Shown here: positions 25,417 to 34,145 of the stretch, piece after piece
Position numbering within the stretch: the first letter of the stretch is position 1
How the letters are laid out: every line of letters begins with the position of its first letter
NCBI GenBank assembly: GCA_031555145.1
Contig: JAVBUR010000067.1
Location: 43,437-107,436, forward strand
DNA: 64,000 nucleotides
Direction of reading: 5' to 3'
Source of the DNA: JAJDIA01 sp031555145
GTDB lineage: Bacteria; Bacteroidota; Bacteroidia; Bacteroidales; Tannerellaceae
Position numbers and translations under genes: made by a program
The notes under the pieces: model-generated
What the model was told of the DNA's origin: nothing
Databases searched by the model: none
The model's input: the letters and a program-made list of their open reading frames with translations, nothing else

Positions 25417-28400
25417 TTATTTGAATGTCACAGATATATCTGTATCCGCGTCCACATCCGTTAACGTGACCGTACCGTCGGTTGCAATCCCGGAAGAAAT
25501 TTCGACATTGTCGCGAAGTATGATGATACGCGTCAGCTCATTCAAGTTGGGTACACACTTGAACGAGAGGGTGTGGTCCGCTCCTACCCTGACCACCCGT
25601 TTGTTCGCGTAGCTGTAGGGAGTCAACTTCAGTTCGCCGGTTTCCACCTTGCCGGCACCTTTCACAGTAAAGAACACCGAAGGAGTAAAGGCATAGATCT
25701 CAATGGCCGACAGGTTGAAGGCCTCCGAGGTCTTTGCTTCGGAGATACCGCTGGCAGTCTGTCCGGTAACGCCACCGGCCACTTGTTCGGCTACCAGGCC
25801 TACAGCCGGAGATGTTCCTACCAATCCTGTAGGCGTTATCCTAACATAGCGGCCTTTTACCTGGGCGGGCAAGATAATGTTGGTCATAATTGACCCCATA
25901 TGGCTATTGTCATAGTTGGTCACCACGGTGGTGTAAGCCGTGTTGTCGTCGCTGACTTCGATCTTGATATGATCCGGCCGGCCACGCAGCAGATTGGTAC
26001 GGTTCCAGCGGAGCATCAACCGGTCGAAAGGTTGGACGCTGCCCAGATCCACCACAAACGCTTCCTGATCCGGAGTCAGGGTTGCGAAGGTATTCATATC
26101 CGAATCAATGAATGTATGCCCCAGGTCGGCGTTGGCTTGTCCACCGGCAACTATCGTTGTAGCGTTTTCAGAGTTCGTTCCACCGGTCACTTTCTTCGCC
26201 CGGGCGATATTGTTGGATCCGCCCGCAGGGATGGCCTTGTAGATATTCGTAGCCGCACGTGCATCTTTCTCCTTGATCACATTGTTGTAGCAATTCACGG
26301 TGACAAAAGCGTTGCCCGGCAAGTCTGACCGGTTATAGGATATCTCGATCTCGCGGTTTTCGCCCGGGAAGAGCGTGAACAGGTTATCTTCATAGATAAC
26401 AGGGGCCACCAGCGTCTTCTTATCACTACCGGTATACGCCTTTAGTTCAACTGCATAAGCTATCTTATCTGTTGGATTGCTGACGTTGTATGTCAGGACA
26501 TTTCGATTGTTCTGCCTTTTACTTCCCGACAGGGTCATGGTGAGTTCTACTGCCGGCAACTGGTTCAGTTGGGTTAAATCGCCTACCTGGTAGGTACCGG
26601 ATCTGTTCCAATTATGGTTAGCGCCAGCCACATCATTTCGCATCGGTTCGGCGTATGCGTTCTGGCTAAGTATCTTCCCGTCCGAATCTTTGAGTTCCAA
26701 GCGGATAAAATAAACATCCGTTGTAGGCCGGATCAACGAGGCCTGGATATCGTCATAGCACCAAAGATCGCTTACGCCGTAAGCGTCGGTGATCTTTCCA
26801 TAATAGTTCACTTGATACGGTTCATAAGCGCCTGACATGTTCCTGATTAAGCCGATGGTCTGTGGGCCGAAACGGTTGATCCCTTCCGTCGCATATTCTA
26901 CTGCCGCAGAGACACCGTCAGCCTGGATATCCAACGTCTTTTCCAACGTCTGGCTGATGATGTTACCGTTTATATCATAGATCGACATCGTAGCCACAGC
27001 GCCGGGATATGATTCAAAGGTATTATTAACCACGCTGATACGCTTATGATACATATCATACATTATATGGACAGGTTCATTCCCTTTCCGGGCGCCATAG
27101 GTGGTGCCGTTAGGATTCAGATAAAAATCGAACTGGTTCCAGAACAGCACCGGCCAGGCATTGTTCAACATCCAGTTAACCAAACCGCTGGTATTTTTGT
27201 AACGGTTAACACCTAATGCTTCATACTGTGCCCGCTGCAATTCGTATTGGAACAGTTGTGCTCGTGTGATAAATTCATCAAAAGTAGCCGATGCCCCATA
27301 AGAACCATCGATAAACAAGACATGCTGGCCCAGGGTACTGAAACTGCCTCTGCAATTGTGATAGTTCCATACATTGTAATTTGGAGCTGAATTATAGGGC
27401 CACAGGTTTGCTTCCGGCAGGATTCGTTTCATCGTTTCCTGCACAGGGATGCTACCGCCACCGCCACCTTCGGATATAAAACCGAAGTTACCCTTCCGGT
27501 CGGAATAATACCAGGTCGGAGATTGGCTGTCGTACGTGGCATCCATGTGCATCCCTCCCACTATACCGGTCAGCGTGGCCAGTTTAGCAGAGCCATTGCT
27601 ACAGTTAGCGCCTATCTCCAGCCACCGGAGATCCGCTTCAATTTCAAAATATTTCTGTTCCACATTCTGGCCATTCACCCCCTGGCGAGCGATACTGGCG
27701 GGGTCGTCACTACCGTTAAACCAAACCACCATGCTTGGATGACTTCTGGCATTGCGTAGCTGTGCGTACAGGGATTCGAAAGCCACCAGGCGTTCGGCCT
27801 TTGAGAAATCACCCGGACTTTGCCAACGGTCGCAGCAGCACCAACCAGTCATAAGCATGATACCGTTTTCGTCCAACAAATCCAGTAAATCATTGTCAAA
27901 GAACTTCCCTTCGTCGCGGATCATGTTCATCCCCATATATTTTACGTACTCTACCACCGCCTCGTTTGTTTCCTTATCATGGCGCAAGAATAGATCCGAA
28001 GCACAGTAACCACCTCCCTTGAGCATTACCGGCTGATGGTTCACATAGATCTGCATCATGTTCGACAGATGGGTTTCAGAGATGGAAACCTCGTCATTAT
28101 TGGCAAAAGGAGAGACATTTACCTCTACCGATATTTCCCGGATACCGAAACGGTGATGCAACCTGTCGCTCACAACTCCGTCCACACTGAATTCGTAGTC
28201 AACCGTATAGAGCAGCTGATCTCCGGAAAGATACGGCCACCAAAGCTGGGGATCAGTAAGATTCAACTGGGGGTAATCGGCTGCCCTTAACGCTACCTCC
28301 TGGTTATAAGCTTCGGAAGAGACGTTTACATATTCTTTGACTACCGTTGCAATAATATGTCCGGCAGGATCCTTCACTACAGCCGTCAGTGTTCCATCTA

Positions 28401-29373
28401 CATTGGCTGTTGTAAAGTTACTGGCATCCACAAAGAAGTCCAACTGCGCCTTCTTGTGATCAGAGCTCACCCGGGAGACTACCGCCGGATTGGCTAACCG
28501 GGCGCTTCCCGAGACGTGTACAAAGACTTCGCCCGAGAGCCCCATCATGGCATCGGCCGGTTGCGGATTCCAGTCCACCCAATAATAAGCCAGGTCATTA
28601 CGATATACCGGCTTCGTAACTTTTACCTTGATATTGTTTGGGGAACGGCCTACATGTACCAGATCGGTAATATCAATATCATACGTACGCATGGTGCCGA
28701 TGAATTGCGACTTATACACATTGTAGTCCGAAACACCTTTTAGGCTGCCTGTACCTTCGGTGGTATAATCCGTCACCTCTGCGGTGGGTTCTATCAGGGT
28801 CGGTCCGTTCTTCAGGTAATCTTCGCCTTTAACGTTGAGGTACTTATTACTGACTTTTGTCCCGTTCACATAAATCTCACCGGTATAGCTTATACCTTTA
28901 AAGGTAAGCGTGATCCGTTTGCCTTTCTCGTTGGCTGGAAGACTAAAGTCGGTACTGTACCACCATTGATGCTCAAAATCACCCGTAGGTATCCTGGATA
29001 GGTTATCGCTAAAATAGGCATTTATCTTCCCGTCATTATCCGGCTCAAACAGGCCGTCATAGATTCCATCGTCTACCAGGTTTCCTAAAACGGTTCCGGG
29101 GACTTTCGCTTTCAACCACTTGGCAGTCGAATAATTCGCGGCTGTAACCACATCATCTGAGATTGTAACAGCGATGTCGTTCAAGTTAGGTGTGGTGGCG
29201 GATGTAGCCGGAGCAATCTTCCATTCTGTCAACCGTTTGGAGTAAGGACCTTCTTCCTTCGCACAACCGGGGATCAGTACAGTTACCAACAGAACCGTCA
29301 TAACCGCAGTCATACATTTTCTCAACAGGAAATACTTCCTGTCTGAATCGTTTTGTACAAAATCGTGTGCCAT
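25417..29373 (-). CDS. Lipoprotein GH2 hydrolase, exo-beta-glucosaminidase/endo-mannosidase type, with F5/8C domain
   Basis: 1318 residues, exported by a lipoprotein signal (VLLVTVLIPGC). It has the GH2 order: jelly roll (about 50-280), Ig-like domain, TIM barrel from about 440. Motifs fit the exo-beta-D-glucosaminidase branch, in which the acid/base is an Asp: WFNGSDD (Asp556) and FISEGGGG (nucleophile Glu635). Two further Ig-like domains follow. A discoidin (F5/8 type C) carbohydrate-binding domain occupies roughly 1095-1250 (FDRLMLRWNRTNLLRG, VKGRYVRITPTG), with a small C-terminal beta domain. The alternative activity is beta-mannosidase acting on N-glycans. It is convergent with the SusCD operon and has no partner on its strand. 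Confidence 0.88.
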   Translation of the reverse strand: MAHDFVQNDSDRKYFLLRKCMTAVMTVLLVTVLIPGCAKEEGPYSKRLTEWKIAPATSATTPNLNDIAVTISDDVVTAANYSTAKWLKAKVPGTVLGNLVDDGIYDGLFEPDNDGKINAYFSDNLSRIPTGDFEHQWWYSTDFSLPANEKGKRITLTFKGISYTGEIYVNGTKVSNKYLNVKGEDYLKNGPTLIEPTAEVTDYTTEGTGSLKGVSDYNVYKSQFIGTMRTYDIDITDLVHVGRSPNNIKVKVTKPVYRNDLAYYWVDWNPQPADAMMGLSGEVFVHVSGSARLANPAVVSRVSSDHKKAQLDFFVDASNFTTANVDGTLTAVVKDPAGHIIATVVKEYVNVSSEAYNQEVALRAADYPQLNLTDPQLWWPYLSGDQLLYTVDYEFSVDGVVSDRLHHRFGIREISVEVNVSPFANNDEVSISETHLSNMMQIYVNHQPVMLKGGGYCASDLFLRHDKETNEAVVEYVKYMGMNMIRDEGKFFDNDLLDLLDENGIMLMTGWCCCDRWQSPGDFSKAERLVAFESLYAQLRNARSHPSMVVWFNGSDDPASIARQGVNGQNVEQKYFEIEADLRWLEIGANCSNGSAKLATLTGIVGGMHMDATYDSQSPTWYYSDRKGNFGFISEGGGGGSIPVQETMKRILPEANLWPYNSAPNYNVWNYHNCRGSFSTLGQHVLFIDGSYGASATFDEFITRAQLFQYELQRAQYEALGVNRYKNTSGLVNWMLNNAWPVLFWNQFDFYLNPNGTTYGARKGNEPVHIMYDMYHKRISVVNNTFESYPGAVATMSIYDINGNIISQTLEKTLDIQADGVSAAVEYATEGINRFGPQTIGLIRNMSGAYEPYQVNYYGKITDAYGVSDLWCYDDIQASLIRPTTDVYFIRLELKDSDGKILSQNAYAEPMRNDVAGANHNWNRSGTYQVGDLTQLNQLPAVELTMTLSGSKRQNNRNVLTYNVSNPTDKIAYAVELKAYTGSDKKTLVAPVIYEDNLFTLFPGENREIEISYNRSDLPGNAFVTVNCYNNVIKEKDARAATNIYKAIPAGGSNNIARAKKVTGGTNSENATTIVAGGQANADLGHTFIDSDMNTFATLTPDQEAFVVDLGSVQPFDRLMLRWNRTNLLRGRPDHIKIEVSDDNTAYTTVVTNYDNSHMGSIMTNIILPAQVKGRYVRITPTGLVGTSPAVGLVAEQVAGGVTGQTASGISEAKTSEAFNLSAIEIYAFTPSVFFTVKGAGKVETGELKLTPYSYANKRVVRVGADHTLSFKCVPNLNELTRIIILRDNVEISSGIATDGTVTLTDVDADTDISVTFK

Positions 29374-29490
29374 CTGTTTATGTATTAGTAGTTATGGTTC
29401 CTTCAAAAGTGCCTCATCAAAAGCACATCTTACAAATGTACTTACTTACATAGACAACAGCAACTCATTTTGCGTGTTAGTATCTTCTAA

Positions 29491-30006
29491 TCACGAAATA
29501 CCTGTACTTTTTGGCCGGGGAACGGCATGGTTTGGTCGTTCTACTTGATAGGAAATGTGTAGTTGTCCCGATAATCCATATACGACATTCGTATCGTGCG
29601 AATGAAAAGAGACATAACAATCATACATCCCTGTTTCCGCATCAGGAATAAACGATAATTCGGACACTGTTCCTTCAAAGTCCTTATGGGGAATAGCATC
29701 CAGTTTGACGATGATCGGTTGGTTTTCTTGCAGCCTCACCCTGTCGCGCTCGCGGAAACTGGCTTTGAATGTCCATTGAGGGCTAACCATACCAACGGTG
29801 TTGTACGATGGCAACATTTCTCCACGATCGACAATTTTTCCATTTGCGGCAACGATCACATGCAAAGGCGCTTGTTTCGGCCGAACAACTTCGGCTGCCT
29901 GCAAATTACTTGAGGCAACCTTTTCCCGTACCTGATGGCATGACGCAAACAGCATGACCACGAGGACTCCGATCGGAAGGTATTTGTTTATCAACAGATA
30001 GGGCAT
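29491..30006 (-). CDS. Short lipoprotein resembling an efflux periplasmic adaptor (HlyD-like) fragment
   Basis: 171 residues from the ATG at 30006, with a lipobox (VVMLFASC). The mature part resembles the barrel portion of RND/HlyD membrane-fusion proteins: VIVAANGKIVDRGEMLPS, FRERDRVRLQENQPIIVKLDA and FEGTVSELSFIPDAETG. Family members are about twice as long and include a lipoyl hairpin, missing here, and no pump gene is nearby. It may be a truncated paralogue, or a stand-alone lipoprotein. It overlaps the 3' end of the HAD phosphatase gene by 101 bp in a different frame. A longer reading to 30264 only reads through the HAD gene. Confidence 0.65.
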   Translation of the reverse strand: MPYLLINKYLPIGVLVVMLFASCHQVREKVASSNLQAAEVVRPKQAPLHVIVAANGKIVDRGEMLPSYNTVGMVSPQWTFKASFRERDRVRLQENQPIIVKLDAIPHKDFEGTVSELSFIPDAETGMYDCYVSFHSHDTNVVYGLSGQLHISYQVERPNHAVPRPKSTGIS

Positions 30007-30613
30007 AAAGTATATCTTTAGGATGATTGAAATAATAGGCAGGGTGAATGTTTTCCGGGCAATAACAACCCCACAAGGCCAATCCGAAAGCAACGCCTGC
30101 TCCTGTAGCGCATTGCATATCGTACATGGTATCACCGATATAAATGGCTTCCTCTTTGGTCGTGCCGGATAGTCGTAGATAGGTAAGTATCGGATCGGAA
30201 GAAGGTTTAGGCCTCTCGCTGTCCTCCACACAGATGACGGTATCAAAATAATCTCCCAATCCAAAGGGAAGAAAATCGTTTATGTATTCTTTCCTGCTTT
30301 TTGAGGTGATAATACCTAATTTATACCCTTGCGAATTTAAACCTTTAACCGTATTTTCAACATCTTCAAATAGTTTGACGGTATGGAAATAGATCGCCAG
30401 GTTGTCTTCCCATAGCTGCATCCCGTATTCAATATCATTTATCCCTAATTGTTTTAAGGCAACCTCTCCGGGGATACCTAACGCAAAAGTCAATTTGGAG
30501 AATGCTATGTTTTGGTTTGTTATCTCAAAGATGGTATCTCTTAAGGAATGCAAGACGGCATGTTCCGTATCAAGCAATGTGCCGTCTATATCAAATATTA
30601 CTGTATGAATCAT
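29906..30613 (-). CDS. HAD-superfamily phosphatase (phosphoglycolate-phosphatase-like)
   Basis: 235 residues. HAD motifs are intact: DIDGTLLDT (nucleophile Asp8 and acid Asp10), the helical cap (about 15-80), GIITSKSRKEY with motif II, ERPKPSSDP with the motif III Lys, and YIGDTMYDM with the acidic motif IV. The recognisable fold ends near ILYALSV (about residue 205), and the last 30 residues (DRSPRGHAVCVMPSGTGKG) look like non-native read-through into the next gene's start region. It probably hydrolyses a small phosphate ester in the cytosol; the substrate is unknown. A -7 box is 23 bp upstream. Confidence 0.88.
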   Translation of the reverse strand: MIHTVIFDIDGTLLDTEHAVLHSLRDTIFEITNQNIAFSKLTFALGIPGEVALKQLGINDIEYGMQLWEDNLAIYFHTVKLFEDVENTVKGLNSQGYKLGIITSKSRKEYINDFLPFGLGDYFDTVICVEDSERPKPSSDPILTYLRLSGTTKEEAIYIGDTMYDMQCATGAGVAFGLALWGCYCPENIHPAYYFNHPKDILYALSVDKQIPSDRSPRGHAVCVMPSGTGKGCLK

Positions 30614-30635
30614 ATGCCTGCTATTAATGTAGAGG

Positions 30636-30643
30636 CAAAGGTA
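30636..30643 (-). promoter_or_regulatory. HAD gene promoter -7 box
   Basis: TACCTTTG on the minus strand, 22 bp before the HAD ATG. Confidence 0.55.
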
Positions 30644-30708
30644 GGGAGCACAATTGGGGAAAAATTTGTGATAGGTTAAAAACGTAAGCTGTGCAAAAAA
30701 AATCCTTG

Positions 30709-31269
30709 CTATATAGCGCGCAATTTGCTTAAAGTAGGAAGAGTGATGCCAAGAAAAGAAGCGATATAGCCTAAATTGACTCTATTGCACAGATTAGGGT
30801 AGTCTTGCAACAGTTTTTCATAGCGTTCCTTAGCCGAAAGGGTAAGTCTTTCGATGCGTAGGTCTTGCAGTTCTAAAAAGAGGTCTTGGTGCAGCACCCG
30901 AGCCCAATTGGCTATTTCAATATTTGTTCGGTACAACTCGTTCAGGGTATCTATCGGAATGGAGTATGTTTTTGTTTTTTCAAGGGTCTGTACATATTCA
31001 AAGCCTGCCTTACCTTTAAAAAAATCCAATGAACCGTAAGCCAATTCGCCTTCTTTGGAAAACCACGTTGTAGATTCGTTCCCCTTAGCCAAAACATAAG
31101 ACCTTGTCAATCCCGACTCGATGAAAAACACCTTTCTATCAAGTACATCTGCTTTCACAATATGAGTTTTGGCAGGAAATATCTGCTCCTCAAAATGGCA
31201 TGTCAAAAGCTGTATAGCTTCATCGGATACCGGATATTTACCTTTTATGGATGCTATTGTATTGTACAT
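30709..31269 (-). CDS. Crp/Fnr-family transcriptional regulator
   Basis: 186 residues with a cyclic-nucleotide-binding-like beta-roll (about 20-115: PAKTHIVKADVLDRKVFFIES, GNESTTWFSKEGELAYG) and a C-terminal helix-turn-helix (NLGYIASFLGITLPTLSKLR). It belongs to the Bacteroidetes-type Crp relatives in which residues that bind cAMP in E. coli Crp are not conserved, so the ligand is unknown. It is monocistronic, 95 bp downstream of the HAD gene start and followed on the same strand by the HAD/lipoprotein pair, which could be targets; that is inference. Confidence 0.88.
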   Translation of the reverse strand: MYNTIASIKGKYPVSDEAIQLLTCHFEEQIFPAKTHIVKADVLDRKVFFIESGLTRSYVLAKGNESTTWFSKEGELAYGSLDFFKGKAGFEYVQTLEKTKTYSIPIDTLNELYRTNIEIANWARVLHQDLFLELQDLRIERLTLSAKERYEKLLQDYPNLCNRVNLGYIASFLGITLPTLSKLRAI

Positions 31270-31414
31270 AACGATTTGACCATACTTGTTGAATGCAAAC
31301 TTAATTAATTATCTGATTACAAAACCATGTCTTTTGCTTAATTATACGGTTTCTCTATCAACAACAACCGGAGGTAGTATTGTCAACGTTAGGTAGAAAT
31401 ATTACCCGAAAGTG

Positions 31415-31600
31415 TTATACCTTTTTTAACTGATATTTTTCTTTCAGGAGTTGTTTTTCGCTGTCATCCAATGAACGGAGATAGCCTTTCCATCCGGGGC
31501 AGAAGTTAATATGCCAACGCCAGAAGCGGCCGATGAGCGACTTGGTATTTTTGTCGTATTGCGCCCGTATCGCGCAGTTCTCACAATTGTGTTGTGCCAT
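31415..31600 (-). CDS. Small conserved Cys-containing protein
   Basis: 61 residues: begins MAQHNCENCAIRAQYDK, then GRFWRWHINFCPGWKGYLRSL. Three Cys in CENC and FCPGW plus a nearby His suggest a small metal-binding site. I recall similar short proteins in other Bacteroidetes genomes but know of no function. It has a plausible ATG and lies 38 bp upstream-side of the GH92 3' end. Confidence 0.7.
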   Translation of the reverse strand: MAQHNCENCAIRAQYDKNTKSLIGRFWRWHINFCPGWKGYLRSLDDSEKQLLKEKYQLKKV

Positions 31601-31638
31601 ATATTACATTTTATTAGGGAATTATAACTGTATTAATA

Positions 31639-33831
31639 TCAGGGGCGATCGGCTGTATTTGTGCCGAAAGTCTCCGAGGGTTTATTGCCCATGAATAATT
31701 CCAGTGTTCCACCGGATACAATATCCGGATAGGTAATGTAGGACCTTGCATAGGGCGCACCATTCAGTTTGACGTGTTGGATGTAGATGTTTTCTTTGCT
31801 GTTGTCATAGGCAATAATTTGGAAGATTTTGTCTTTGCCAACCTGTAAGGTTACTTCATTAAACAGTGGACTTCCGAACACATACACCCCACCTGCCGGT
31901 GCTACCTGATAAAAGCCAAGAGAGGAGAGCAGGTACCAGGCAGACATCTGTCCTACGTCTTCGTTCCCGCAGAGGCCGTCAGGAGCATCCCAATACAGAG
32001 AGTCCAAGATATAACGGGCTTTCTCTGCCGTTTTCCATGGCTGGCCGACGTAGGGGTACAGATAGATCACCTGATGGCTCGGTTCATTACCATGGGCATA
32101 CTGTCCGATCAGGCCGGAAATATCGGGTGAAGCATTGTCTCCCAGATCGCCTTCGATGGTGAACAGTGAGTCAAGTTTAGTAATAAAGGCTTCTTCACTA
32201 CCAAAGAGGTTGACAAGTCCATGTACGTCGTGCGGTACCAACCAGGTATATTGCCAGGCATTGCCTTCCGTGTAATCGTTCACCCGATGGGCGGCATGGA
32301 AGGGATTAAACGGTTCACGGAATTTGCCTTCCGAAGAAACGCCTCGCATGAATTGACTCTCTTTGTCGAAGTAGTTGGCATAGGATTGACTGCGTTTAGA
32401 GAAATAGGCATAATCATCTGTTTTCCCCAGTTCCTTAGCCACCTGTGCCACGCACCAGTCAGCCAGGGCATATTCCAATCCTTTGGCTACGGTTTCATTG
32501 GTGGGTTCTTTGTCGTACGGGATGTAACCGTATTCCTTTAGCAGGCCTAATGAGCGTTCTTCGAGCAAAGCGGAAGTCTTCATGGCGTTAAACGCAGCTT
32601 CCTTATCAATGTCGTATCCTTTCAACACGAGATCGGCCAGTACGGGAATACCCGAGTTGCCTACCATACAATCTGTTTCATTGCCCATCAGATGCCAGAC
32701 AGGGAGTTTACCTTGCTCGTTGAAGATGGCCAGCATGGTATTGCCGTAGTCTTCGCTCTCCTGCGGATGGATAAGGGTGGCCAACGGATGGGCGGCGCGG
32801 TAGGTATCCCAAAGCGAGAAGGTAGTGAAATTGCGGAAACCGGCCTTGCGGTGTATTTCGCCATCGCTTCCCCGATAGTCGCCATTCACGTCGCAGAATA
32901 AAGAGGGGGCAAACAGGCTATGATAGAAGGCCGTGTAGAAAATCCGTTTGTCTTTTTCGTTGTCTGTTTGTACCCGCATCTTATTCAGTTCCTCGTTCCA
33001 GGATTGGTCTGCCTGCGCAATCGTCTGTTCAAAGTCCCATCCGGGAAGTTCGGTTTGCAAGTTCAGCGTGGCATTCTCGATGCTGACAGCCGACAAACCT
33101 ACTTTCACATACAGATCGCCGGGCTGTGCAAAGTCGAACGCCAGTTCTCCGAATTGAACAGCTTTCTCTTCGCCAGAAACATTGAACGTCTGGATGGGTT
33201 TAGAAAAAACGGCTGTAAAATACACCTGTTGATGCTTTGCCCAACCGGTAGACATACGGTAACCTGACACGACCGTGTCGTTTTCCTGTTGTATGAACGT
33301 TTCGGTAGGCGTGTCCCATCCGATGCCCCGTTGCAGGTCGATGATGATGTTGGCCTGTTCGGATCCGGGGAACTGATACCGATGGAATCCGGTACGCGCG
33401 GTAGCCGTTAACTCTACTGTTATATTCGATTCGGGCAATACAACCGAGTAATAGCCCGGTTTTACTTTCTCCTGTTCGTGGCTGAAGCGATACGCCCGTT
33501 TATTGTCGATGGTGGGGATGAACGTGATATCGCCTAAATCACCGATGCCTGTCCCACTCAGGTGCAGGTGGCTGAATCCAAGGAGGATCGAATCGCTGTA
33601 ATGATATCCCGACGTCCAGTCCCAACCGCGTGTAAGCTGTGTGGGGCCGAGTTGCACAAAGCCAAAAGGAATATTTGCTCCAAGGAATACATGTCCATGT
33701 CCGCCGGAGCCGATATAGGGATCGACATACTGCGTCAGATTCTCAAGGGAAGGCTTTACCTCATTCGGTGTGCCACAAGCAACCGCGCCTAACAAACAGG
33801 CACAAGCCAATAATGTGTTTACTACTTTCAT
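31639..33831 (-). CDS. GH92 alpha-mannosidase, lipoprotein
   Basis: 730 residues with a lipoprotein signal (LLGAVAC). The start of the mature protein, YVDPYIGSGGHGHVFLGANIPFG, and the later GNEDVGQMSAWYLLSSLGFY are hallmark GH92 segments containing the Ca2+/catalytic residues of exo-acting, inverting alpha-mannosidases. The N-terminal beta-sandwich covers about 25-270 and the (alpha/alpha)6 barrel the rest. GH92 enzymes of gut Bacteroidetes remove mannose from N-glycans or yeast mannan. It is encoded 20 bp after the recF/DUF721 pair on the same strand, so read-through is possible. Confidence 0.95.
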   Translation of the reverse strand: MKVVNTLLACACLLGAVACGTPNEVKPSLENLTQYVDPYIGSGGHGHVFLGANIPFGFVQLGPTQLTRGWDWTSGYHYSDSILLGFSHLHLSGTGIGDLGDITFIPTIDNKRAYRFSHEQEKVKPGYYSVVLPESNITVELTATARTGFHRYQFPGSEQANIIIDLQRGIGWDTPTETFIQQENDTVVSGYRMSTGWAKHQQVYFTAVFSKPIQTFNVSGEEKAVQFGELAFDFAQPGDLYVKVGLSAVSIENATLNLQTELPGWDFEQTIAQADQSWNEELNKMRVQTDNEKDKRIFYTAFYHSLFAPSLFCDVNGDYRGSDGEIHRKAGFRNFTTFSLWDTYRAAHPLATLIHPQESEDYGNTMLAIFNEQGKLPVWHLMGNETDCMVGNSGIPVLADLVLKGYDIDKEAAFNAMKTSALLEERSLGLLKEYGYIPYDKEPTNETVAKGLEYALADWCVAQVAKELGKTDDYAYFSKRSQSYANYFDKESQFMRGVSSEGKFREPFNPFHAAHRVNDYTEGNAWQYTWLVPHDVHGLVNLFGSEEAFITKLDSLFTIEGDLGDNASPDISGLIGQYAHGNEPSHQVIYLYPYVGQPWKTAEKARYILDSLYWDAPDGLCGNEDVGQMSAWYLLSSLGFYQVAPAGGVYVFGSPLFNEVTLQVGKDKIFQIIAYDNSKENIYIQHVKLNGAPYARSYITYPDIVSGGTLELFMGNKPSETFGTNTADRP

Positions 33832-33851
33832 GTATGCTATCTTTCTATTAG

Positions 33852-34145
33852 TTATCGGATAATGAGATCCCGGAGGACAGGTTCGCCGGCGTATTCGTTC
33901 AGGCTTTTGACAAGGCGGTCGCGGCAGAAGTTCAGTTCACTACGCAAGGCTGCGGAGGTGAGGGATACATACATGACGCCTTCACGTACATATATACTTT
34001 GAGTGTATTGGAGGATATGACTGCCTAAAACCTCTTCCCATGCACGTTTGACGCGGGTTTCGAGGATCCGTTTGCGTAATTCAGGGTGCTGGTTGAAGAA
34101 GTCCTGAATGGCGTCGCCCAGTCGTTGGGTGTTCTGTCGTTTCAT
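33852..34145 (-). CDS. DUF721 (DciA-like) protein
   Basis: 97 residues with the DUF721 pattern: RLGDAIQDFFNQHPELRKRI, VKRAWEEVLGSHI, and ALRSELNFCRDRLVKSLN. This family includes DciA, a DnaB helicase loader, and genes of this kind are often next to recF. Its ATG overlaps the recF stop as ATGA, supporting co-translation. Confidence 0.88.
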   Translation of the reverse strand: MKRQNTQRLGDAIQDFFNQHPELRKRILETRVKRAWEEVLGSHILQYTQSIYVREGVMYVSLTSAALRSELNFCRDRLVKSLNEYAGEPVLRDLIIR

